Assembly: GCA_028280455.1 (NCBI GenBank) | Contig: JANQLT010000041.1 | Coordinates: forward strand, 1-43,979 | Direction of reading: 5' to 3' | Origin: Kiloniellales bacterium | Lineage (GTDB): Bacteria > Pseudomonadota > Alphaproteobacteria > Kiloniellales > JAKSDN01 | Length of the DNA: 43,979 bases | Shown here: piece after piece, positions 21,050 through 28,178 of the stretch | Layout of the letters: every line of letters starts with the position of its first letter | Numbering within the stretch: the stretch's first letter is position 1 | Made by a program: the position numbers and the translations under genes | Notes under the pieces: model-generated | Databases searched by the model: none | Told to the model about the DNA's origin: nothing | Seen by the model: only the letters and a program-made list of their open reading frames with translations

Positions 21050-24000
21050 TCAGTCGGAAGTGATCAGCCGCGTGGTCATGGTGTAGGGCGCGGGCGCGGC
21101 GGCGTCGTTCTTGCCGTCGCGGACCTCGAGGAAGAAGCGGCCGGTGCTCGGCAGGTCGAACTGGGCCAGGGTCTCGGCGCCGGGCGCCGAGGGGTAGACC
21201 CAGCTCGTCAGGGCCGCCTTGTTGGCGTCCCAGAGCCTGAGCGCGATATCGAGCGTCTTCGGCACGTCGGTGATCTTGATCTCCAAGCGGCCCTGGCGCT
21301 TGGCCTCGAAGAGGTACCAGTCGACCTCGCCCTTGGGCAGCAGGCTGGCGGTCACCGTGGCGTCGGTCGGCACCGGCTTGGCGGCGGCGAAGCTGTCGTT
21401 CGGCTCGAAGCCGTCGCCGGTCGGCGTGAACCTGGTCGCCAGCGTGTAGGGCTCGATGGCGCGGGAGTCGTTGCCGCCGTCGCGGATCTCCAGGCAGTAG
21501 CGGCCGGGGGCGGCCAGGTCGTAGGTGGCTTCGAGCGGGCCGCCGACCGCCAGCGGCTTGAACCAGCTCGTCAGGGCGCTGACGTCGGCGCTCCAGAGCC
21601 GGGCGGAGATGTCCAGCGTCGCCGGCGGGTTCGGCGAGAGGATGTCGAGGCGGCCCTGGTCCTTGGCGACGAAGCAGTACCAGTCGACGTCGCCCTTCGG
21701 CAGGATGTTGGCGACGTAGGACTCGTTGAGCGCGATCTCCGCCGCCTTGCCGATGCTGTCGTTCGGCTCCATCAGGTCTTTGCTGGCGATGAACTGCGGC
21801 GTCATGGTGTAGGGGTCGATGGCGCGGGCGTCGTTCTTGCCGTCGCGCACTTCCAGGCAGTGGCGTCCGGGATACTTGAGATCGAACCGGGCGGTGGTGT
21901 CGGCGCCGGCCTTCAGCGGATAGAACCAGCTCGAGAGCGCGCTCTTGTCGGCGTTGAAGACCCTGACGGCCATGTCCAGGGCCGGCGGCGTGTCGGTGAA
22001 AGTCGCGGTCAGCTCGCCCTGGTGCGGCGCGGTGAAGCAGTACCAGTCGGCCTCGCCCTTGGGTAGGATGTTGGCCTGGTAGGTCCGGTTGAGCTCGACC
22101 GAGGCGGCGTCGCCGAAGCTGTCGTTCGGCTCCGCCCAGTCGGCGGTGGCGGCGAAGGTCAGGCGCATGGAATAGGGCGCGGGCGTGGCCTGGTCGTTCT
22201 TGCCGTCGCGCACCTCGAGGATGTAGCGCCCGGCCGCCGGCAGGTCGACGATGTTGACGTTGTCGGCGCCCGGCGCGGGCGCGTAGAGCCAGCTCGTGAG
22301 GGCGGCGTAGTCGGCGTTGAAGACCCGGAAGGCCATGTCGAGCTCGGCCGGCGGATCGGCGAAGAGCACCAGCAGCTCGCCCTGGTGGCCGACCTCGATG
22401 GCGTACCAGTCGACGTCGCCCTTGGGCACGATCGCGCCCTTGGTCTCGGTGTGCGCCGCCACCAGGTTGGCCTGGCCGAACTTGTCGTTCGGCTCCTGCT
22501 CGTCCTTGACCAGCGCGACGCGCCGGCTCGGCCTGGCCGCCTGCAAGCCTTCGGCGGCGGCGGCCCGCACGCCGGCCTTGCGCAGCCAGCGGGCCGCCTC
22601 GCGCGGGTCGGGCCGCTCGCCCAGGCCGATCTCGTAGAGGCGCGCGATGCGGGCCTGGGCGATGCGGTTGTTGCGCGCCGCGGCGCGCCGATACCACTCG
22701 AAGGCCTGCCGGCGGTCCTGGGCGACGCCCTTGCCGTCGCGATAGGCGTCGCCGAGGTTGATCTGCGCCTCGACGTGGCCCTGCAGCGCGGCGCGCTCGA
22801 ACCAGGAGACCGCGGCGCCGGTGTCCGGCGCGCTCTCCGAGCCCTCGGCCAGCCCCTCGGCGTAGAGCAGGCCCAGGTTGTTCTGGGCATCGGCGTCGCC
22901 CGCCGCGGCGGCCAGCTTGTACCACTTGGCGGCCTTGGCGGGATCGGCCTCCAGGCCCTCGCCGCTCTGGTAGAGCCAGCCCAGCATGCGCTGCGCGTCG
23001 CTGTTGCCGCGGTCGGCCGCCCGCCGGTAGGTCTCGGCCGCCGCGGCCGGGTCCGGGGCGGCGCCCTTCTCGCCGAAGTAGAGGGTCTCGGCCTTGCGGG
23101 TCAGCGCCTCGGCGCGCTCGACGTCCTCGGCCGTCCGCTCGCTCGACAGCCGCTTGATCTTGTTCTCCGCCAGGCGCCGGAACTTGCCTTCGGGGAAGGC
23201 CTCCAGGTAGGCCTCGAAGTCGGCCGGATCGCTGCTGTCCTGGATCGACTGCCAGAAGGTCAGCTCCATGGCGCCGCCCCCCGCACCGCCGTCGCCGCCG
23301 CCGCCCTCGACGCCGGTGCCGCTGCGCGTGCCGCCGTCCTGGCGCTCGGCGCCCGCGGGGGCCTGGCTCGGCGTCCGGCCGGGCAGCAGGAAGACGAAGT
23401 CGCCCTGGTCGTAGCGCCGGTCGCGCAGCTTGCCGCTGCGCGGCGTCTGCCGGCCGTCCGAGAGGTTGGTGACCCGGGTCTCGAGATGCAGGCTGAGCTC
23501 GGTGCCGGTCAGGTAGCCGTCGCCGTTGGCGTCGGCGTCCTCCTCGCCAAGCAGGGCGTCGATGAAGATCGCCCGGAAGGTGCCGTCGTCGGAGACCTCC
23601 TGGTCGGCGTCGCCGGAGGTCAGGAACTGGCGGACCGGGCGGACCGTCGCCTGGGTGACCGCGGCCGGCGGTCGCGAGCGGTTGGCGGTGAAGACCGTGC
23701 CCGAGAAGCAGCTATCGAAGACCGCCATGCTGTGCTTGGCGTTGGCCAGGCGCACCAGGCTGCCGAAGTCGCGCATCGGGTAGGCGGAGAGCAGGAAGTC
23801 GCCGCTGCCGGGCGCCGGCGCGTCGGCCGGCACGAGGTAGCCCTCGTCGTTCTCGGTATGGCCGTGGCCGGCGAACCAGAGGAACAGCCGGGCGTCCTTG
23901 TCGCGGCCCTGGATCGCGAAGAAGCGGCGCAACTGGTCGCGGAGCTGATCGCCGGTCACGTCGGTCAGCAAGGTGACCTCGAAGCCGCGCTCTTCCAGCG

Positions 24001-24301
24001 CCGCGGCGACGGCCTCCGCGTCCTTGACGGCATTGGAGAGCCGCGGCCAGCCGTTGGTGTAGTTGTCGATGCCGATGACCAGGGCGCGGCTCGCGCCGTA
24101 GAGCTTCCAGCGTGAGCTGGACTCGCTGCCGTCGCTGTTGCGCTCGACGACGTCGACGAAGACTCCGGACGCCGACGCCCAAACGGGCGCCAGCGGCGCG
24201 ACGAGCAACGCCACAGCGAACAGCAGCCCGATCAGCCACGCGGTCGGTTGCGTGCAACCGCCGCGGTGTTTCGAGTGCAATGCTTCCCCCACGCCTCGCA
24301 C
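21050..24301 (-). CDS. Exported caspase-like protein with Sel1 repeats and four PPC-like modules
   Basis: About 1083 aa. A signal/anchor helix lies at residues ~21-44. A C14 caspase domain (~70-310) has His146 in FAGHGH and Cys198 in DSCFSG. A Gly-rich linker (~320-345) and a helical segment (~350-400) lead to Sel1-type repeats (~405-585; e.g. GNSDAQRMLGWLYQSGEG). Four PPC-like beta modules of ~110-120 residues then run to the end. Each module opens with EPND, holds LPKGDVDWY or a close variant, and closes with a GRYxLEVRDGKND-like segment. Start choice is uncertain: GTG 24301, or a TTG at 24280 with GGGGGAAG before it. Predicted periplasmic; the target is unknown. Divergent from the cytochrome operon across 362 bp. 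Confidence 0.88.
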   Translation of the reverse strand: MRGVGEALHSKHRGGCTQPTAWLIGLLFAVALLVAPLAPVWASASGVFVDVVERNSDGSESSSRWKLYGASRALVIGIDNYTNGWPRLSNAVKDAEAVAAALEERGFEVTLLTDVTGDQLRDQLRRFFAIQGRDKDARLFLWFAGHGHTENDEGYLVPADAPAPGSGDFLLSAYPMRDFGSLVRLANAKHSMAVFDSCFSGTVFTANRSRPPAAVTQATVRPVRQFLTSGDADQEVSDDGTFRAIFIDALLGEEDADANGDGYLTGTELSLHLETRVTNLSDGRQTPRSGKLRDRRYDQGDFVFLLPGRTPSQAPAGAERQDGGTRSGTGVEGGGGDGGAGGGAMELTFWQSIQDSSDPADFEAYLEAFPEGKFRRLAENKIKRLSSERTAEDVERAEALTRKAETLYFGEKGAAPDPAAAAETYRRAADRGNSDAQRMLGWLYQSGEGLEADPAKAAKWYKLAAAAGDADAQNNLGLLYAEGLAEGSESAPDTGAAVSWFERAALQGHVEAQINLGDAYRDGKGVAQDRRQAFEWYRRAAARNNRIAQARIARLYEIGLGERPDPREAARWLRKAGVRAAAAEGLQAARPSRRVALVKDEQEPNDKFGQANLVAAHTETKGAIVPKGDVDWYAIEVGHQGELLVLFADPPAELDMAFRVFNADYAALTSWLYAPAPGADNVNIVDLPAAGRYILEVRDGKNDQATPAPYSMRLTFAATADWAEPNDSFGDAASVELNRTYQANILPKGEADWYCFTAPHQGELTATFTDTPPALDMAVRVFNADKSALSSWFYPLKAGADTTARFDLKYPGRHCLEVRDGKNDARAIDPYTMTPQFIASKDLMEPNDSIGKAAEIALNESYVANILPKGDVDWYCFVAKDQGRLDILSPNPPATLDISARLWSADVSALTSWFKPLAVGGPLEATYDLAAPGRYCLEIRDGGNDSRAIEPYTLATRFTPTGDGFEPNDSFAAAKPVPTDATVTASLLPKGEVDWYLFEAKRQGRLEIKITDVPKTLDIALRLWDANKAALTSWVYPSAPGAETLAQFDLPSTGRFFLEVRDGKNDAAAPAPYTMTTRLITSD

Positions 24302-24512
24302 CCCCGAGCCCTTCTAGGCCCTTGTAGGCCTATCGACGTCACCTAGGTCGACCGTACAGGGACCTATGACCTAGCGTCTTGAAATCCTTTGCCGAATCGG
24401 CGGCCGCTCACCGCCGGCCCCGGCGCCGGAGCGCCCCGAGTATAGACAAGCCGGCGCAGCGCACCAAGGCGGCCTTGCCCGCCCGAATAGTGGCAGGGCG
24501 ATGACAAGACGC

Positions 24513-24556
24513 TGTGAGATCTCTCACTTCACGCTCAAGCCACCCTGAAGTAAGAT
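24513..24556 (+). promoter_or_regulatory. CRP-type operator and promoter upstream of the multiheme operon
   Basis: TGTGA-GATCTC-TCACT (24513-24528) matches the CRP consensus TGTGA-N6-TCACA in nine of ten defined bases. TTCACG (24528-24533), 17 bp and TAAGAT (24551-24556) form a weak promoter. If transcription starts near 24562, the site is centred at -41.5, the classic class II activator position. A ~100 nt leader then reaches the ATG at 24664, preceded by GGGGAGAAG. The rest of 24302-24512 holds GC-rich inverted repeats (near 24400-24440) and no gene. Which CRP-family protein binds is unknown. Confidence 0.65.
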
Positions 24557-24663
24557 CCTGCGCAAAGGCTCGGGCATCGGACGACGCCTCGGCCGATAAG
24601 CGTGGCGCCAATCGCCAAGTAGGTGAGACGGCGGGCGGCCAGAGCGACTTCGGGGAGAAGACA

Positions 24664-25596
24664 ATGCGATTTGCTTCTTTTGTGCGCCCGCTGGGCGTCG
24701 CTTTTGCTTTTTTGATCGGCCTGACGATCGCCGGCGCCGGGCTGCAGGCGGCCGACGCGCTCGGGCCGGAGAAGTGCGAGAAGTGCCACAAGCCGGAGAT
24801 CGCGGTCTGGCAGGGCACGAAGCACGCCAAGTCCTTCAAGACGGCCCACAAGTCGGACAAGGCCAAGGCGATTCTCAAGGCGGTCGGCGAGAAGCGCATG
24901 CGCCGCGCGAGTCTCTGCCAGACCTGCCACTACACGGTGATCGGCGGCAAGGCCAAGGAGGGTCCCTCCTGCGAGTCCTGCCACGGCGCGGCCTCGGGCT
25001 GGTTCGAGATCCACAACAACTACGGCGAAGGCGTCAAGCGGGAGGACGAGCCGGCCGATCACAAGGCCAAGCGCATCGCCGATTCGACGGCCGCCGGCAT
25101 GATCTGGCCGAGCATGACCTACGACGTCGCCGCCAACTGCATGTCCTGTCACGGCATGACCCAGGCGGGCCTGGACGGCGGCACCATCGCCAAGATGATC
25201 GACGCCGGACACCCGATCAATCCGGGCTTCGAGCTGGTCACCTATTCGCAGGGCAGCGTGAAGCACCGCTTCTACCCGCCCGACGTCAAGACCAATGCCG
25301 ACATGACGCCGGCCGAGCTGTCCCGCTTCTTCATCGCCGGCCATGCCGCCTCGATCGTGGCGGCCACCGAGGCGCTGAAGAAGTCGGACCATCCGAAGTA
25401 CGTCGAGGCGCAGAACGCCCGGATCGCCGCCGCCAAGGCGGCGCTCGACGCGATCAAGGGCAGCGTGCCAGAGGCCGGTACGCTGGCCGGCAGCCCGAGC
25501 GAGGCGAACGCGCGCAAGCTGGTCTCGGCGATCGCGGGCAAGGACCTGTCCGGCGCCGTCGGGGGCATGCTGCCGGCGAAGGGGTCCTACAAGTAG
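24664..25596 (+). CDS. Tetraheme cytochrome c (c554-like), exported
   Basis: 310 aa with a signal peptide (residues ~1-30). Four CxxCH motifs: CEKCH (38-42), CQTCH (85-89), CESCH (103-107) and CMSCH (159-163). Additional His residues in the N-terminal half could serve as distal ligands. The spacing recalls the cytochrome c554 family. The C-terminal ~100 residues are Ala/Lys-rich and heme-free. Predicted periplasmic electron carrier and first gene of the operon, directly behind the CRP-type site. A hairpin separates it from the next gene by 99 bp, so it may be made in excess of the other products. Confidence 0.9.
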   Translation: MRFASFVRPLGVAFAFLIGLTIAGAGLQAADALGPEKCEKCHKPEIAVWQGTKHAKSFKTAHKSDKAKAILKAVGEKRMRRASLCQTCHYTVIGGKAKEGPSCESCHGAASGWFEIHNNYGEGVKREDEPADHKAKRIADSTAAGMIWPSMTYDVAANCMSCHGMTQAGLDGGTIAKMIDAGHPINPGFELVTYSQGSVKHRFYPPDVKTNADMTPAELSRFFIAGHAASIVAATEALKKSDHPKYVEAQNARIAAAKAALDAIKGSVPEAGTLAGSPSEANARKLVSAIAGKDLSGAVGGMLPAKGSYK

Positions 25597-25644
25597 GAAG
25601 ACCGCCTCGGCCGGCGCCTTGAGCCGGCCTCGGGGCGGAGCCGG

Positions 25645-25667
25645 CGGCCCCATTCCAGGAGGGGCCG
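25645..25667 (+). other. Intercistronic hairpin after the tetraheme gene
   Basis: CGGCCCC (25645-25651) and GGGGCCG (25661-25667) form a perfect 7 bp stem with a 9-base loop. No T-run follows. It may stabilise the first cistron or partly attenuate the operon. The next gene has its own ribosome-binding region (GAGAGGGGGCGAG) just downstream. Confidence 0.4.
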
Positions 25668-25695
25668 GAGCGCCGGCGGCGAGAGGGGGCGAGTG

Positions 25696-27366
25696 ATGGC
25701 GGAAGTCGCGACGCTCGTGCGGCCGCAGCGTTGGGACGCGCCTTTCGGTCCGGAGATGACCGATGGCGACGTCGAGATGCTGCTCGCGCGCCCCGAGTTC
25801 GGCGACATCGACCGCGACCGCTTCCCGGCCAGCACGCCGCTCGACGGCATCCTGCGCAACGACACCCGCCTGGTGCGCACGCAACCGGGCGACATCGTCC
25901 TGCGCTCGGGCGACTACGGCAACTCGGCCTTCCTGATCCTCGACGGCGATCTGCGGGTCGTGCTGGCGCCGGACCTGCCGAGCCGTCTGCTCGGCCGGCA
26001 GCAGACCCGCAAGAAGGGCTTCTTCGAGGCGCTGGCGCAGCTCTGGACGAACCGCTGGGTGCCGGAGGTGCGCAACGTCGCCAACTACACCAACCGCGGG
26101 CTGCGGGCGGCCGAGAAGCTGGAGGACTCGCGCGTCTTCCTGCAGGACATCCCGGTCGTCCTGGACAAGCACAGGACCGCCAAGATCTCCGCCGGCACGC
26201 TGTTCGGCGAGCTAGCCGCCCTGGGCCGCGTGCCGCGCACAGCCTCGGTCTTTTCGGAGAGCGACGCGCTGCTGCTCGAGATCCGCTGGCAGGGCCTGCG
26301 CGAGCTGCGCAAGTACGCGCCGGCCTGGCGCGCGCAGATCGACGAGAGCTACCGCGACAACGCGCTCAACGCGCACCTGCGCTCGACGCCGCTCTTCGCC
26401 GACGTCGACTTCGCGGTCGTGCAGGACATCGCCAAGGAAGTGCTGTTCGAGACCTACGGCAGCTTCGACTGGCACGTCACCTACAAGAAGGAGCGGCAGC
26501 GCGGCGCCGAGCAGAGCAGCGGCACGGTGATCTGCCAGGAAGGCGACTATCCGGACGGCGTGCTGCTGATCCGTGCCGGCTTCGCGCGCGTCTCGACGCG
26601 CTACGGCAGCGGCCAGCGCAACCTGACCTACCTCGGTGCCGGCGACGTCTTCGGGCTCGACGAGCTCTACGAGGGCTTCAAGAGCGGCGAGACCAAGCCC
26701 CTGCAGACCAGCCTGACCGCGCTCGGCTACGTCGATCTGCTACGGGTGCCGGCGCCGGTCCTGGAGCAGCACGTCTTCCCGAGCATGAAGCCGCCCAAGG
26801 TGCGCCTGGCCGATCTCGCCGGGCGCCTCGCGGCCGACGACGGCCTCTTCGAGTGGGCGGTCGACGAGCGCTTCGTCAACGCCACCATGGCGATGCTGAT
26901 CGACATGGACCGCTGCGTGCGCTGCGACGACTGCGTGCGGGCCTGCGCCTCGACCCACGGCGGCAACCCGCGCTTCATCCGGCACGGCCAGACCTTCGAC
27001 CACTGGATGGTCGCCAATGCCTGCATGCACTGCGCCGACCCGGTCTGCATGATCGGCTGCCCGACCGGCGCCATCCACCGCGACACCGGCACCGGCACGG
27101 TGGTGGTCAACGACGACACCTGCATCGGCTGCGGCACCTGCGCCAACTCCTGTCCCTACGAGAACATCCGCCTGGTCGAGATCAACGACCAGAGCGGCCG
27201 GCCGCTGGTCGATCCGGACCACGGCCGGCCGATCTTCAAGGCGACCAAGTGCGACCTCTGCGTCGGCAATCCCGGCGGCCCGGCCTGCGTGCGCGCCTGC
27301 CCGCATGACGCCCTGCGGCGGGTCGATTTCCGCTACGCCGATCCCTTCGCGGAGGCCAGCGCATGA
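25696..27366 (+). CDS. Cyclic-nucleotide-binding protein fused to a four-cluster [4Fe-4S] ferredoxin domain
   Basis: 556 aa, no signal peptide, so cytosolic. CNB domain 1 (residues ~45-205) has a ~60-residue insertion and an intact phosphate-binding cassette, FGELAALGRVPRTASV (170-185), with Glu172 and Arg181 as in cAMP-binding proteins. CNB domain 2 (~225-355) has a degenerate cassette (FGLDELYEG, no Arg). Sixteen Cys in four sets follow: 407/410/413/417, 443/446/451/455, 476/479/482/486 and 519/522/531/535, as in the electron-transfer subunits NrfC, DmsB and HybA. The start is ATG 25696; GTG one codon earlier is possible. The stop overlaps the next start (ATGA). Inferred role: an electron relay gated by a cyclic nucleotide. 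No DNA-binding domain is present. Confidence 0.92.
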   Translation: MAEVATLVRPQRWDAPFGPEMTDGDVEMLLARPEFGDIDRDRFPASTPLDGILRNDTRLVRTQPGDIVLRSGDYGNSAFLILDGDLRVVLAPDLPSRLLGRQQTRKKGFFEALAQLWTNRWVPEVRNVANYTNRGLRAAEKLEDSRVFLQDIPVVLDKHRTAKISAGTLFGELAALGRVPRTASVFSESDALLLEIRWQGLRELRKYAPAWRAQIDESYRDNALNAHLRSTPLFADVDFAVVQDIAKEVLFETYGSFDWHVTYKKERQRGAEQSSGTVICQEGDYPDGVLLIRAGFARVSTRYGSGQRNLTYLGAGDVFGLDELYEGFKSGETKPLQTSLTALGYVDLLRVPAPVLEQHVFPSMKPPKVRLADLAGRLAADDGLFEWAVDERFVNATMAMLIDMDRCVRCDDCVRACASTHGGNPRFIRHGQTFDHWMVANACMHCADPVCMIGCPTGAIHRDTGTGTVVVNDDTCIGCGTCANSCPYENIRLVEINDQSGRPLVDPDHGRPIFKATKCDLCVGNPGGPACVRACPHDALRRVDFRYADPFAEASA

Positions 27367-28178
27367 GAGTCCTGTCGCGTGCCGGGGCGCTGCTGCTGCT
27401 GCTCGCCGCGGCCGCCTTCGCGGCGCTCTGGATCGCCGCTCGGCAGGTCTGGCTTGAGCTGGGCGATCCGGCCCTGCTGACCGGCTACTGCCTGCTGGCG
27501 GTCATGCTGCTGCTGGCGCTCTTCACGGCGCGCAAGCGGCTCTCCATGGTGCCGCTCGGCCGGGCCAGCGTCTGGCTGACCCTTCATGTCGTCGGCGGGC
27601 TCCTGGCCGTGGCGCTCTACTGGCTGCATGTCGGCGCCTTCTGGCCGACCGGCGGCTACGAGATCGTGCTCGCCCTGCTGTTCTACTTGGTCGTGGTCAG
27701 CGGCGCGGTCGGCTTCGTCATCCAGCGCGTCTGCCCGACCCGCCTGACCCGCAGCGGCGAGGAAGTGATCTACGAGCGGATCCCCGCCGAGCTGTCGCGG
27801 CTGCGCGACCGGGCGGAGGCGGTGATCCTGGCCTGCGCCGAGAAGAGCGGCAGCGACACGCTCGCGCGGCACTACGACGAAGTGCTGCACTGGTACTTCC
27901 AGAAGCCGCGCTTCTTCTTCGGCAACGTCTTCGGCAGCCTGCAGAGCAAGCACTGGCTGGAGAACCAGTCGCGCGCCCTGGCGCGCTACCTGAACGCCTC
28001 GGAGCGGGACTTCCAGAGGGAGCTCTACGAGCTGGCCGAGGCGAAATCGGAGATGGACAGCCAGTACGCGCTGCAGAGCCTCATGAAGTGGTGGCTGTTC
28101 TGCCACGTGCCGCCGAGCGCCGCCCTGCTGGTCTTCGCCGTTTGGCACCTCATCGTCGTCAACCTCTATGCGATCTGA
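27363..28178 (+). CDS. Membrane protein, predicted diheme cytochrome b-like
   Basis: 271 aa with about five membrane helices (residues ~7-27, ~38-56, ~68-90, ~99-120, ~242-268) and a ~115-residue soluble segment between helices 4 and 5. Two His pairs, H75/H89 and H248/H262, each have the spacing H-x13-H seen in helices B and D of cytochrome b. Bis-His ligation of two b hemes is therefore likely, although overall sequence is not recognisably cytochrome b. It is translationally coupled to the CNB/Fe-S gene upstream (ATGA) and the decaheme gene downstream (TGATG). Inferred role: carrying electrons across the membrane or exchanging them with quinone. Confidence 0.75.
   Translation: MRVLSRAGALLLLLAAAAFAALWIAARQVWLELGDPALLTGYCLLAVMLLLALFTARKRLSMVPLGRASVWLTLHVVGGLLAVALYWLHVGAFWPTGGYEIVLALLFYLVVVSGAVGFVIQRVCPTRLTRSGEEVIYERIPAELSRLRDRAEAVILACAEKSGSDTLARHYDEVLHWYFQKPRFFFGNVFGSLQSKHWLENQSRALARYLNASERDFQRELYELAEAKSEMDSQYALQSLMKWWLFCHVPPSAALLVFAVWHLIVVNLYAI

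Noticed and set aside
21050..24301. Caspase protein as an anti-phage suicide effector
   Set aside because: The signal segment predicts export, and no partner defence genes (gasdermin, reverse transcriptase, sensor kinase) are nearby.
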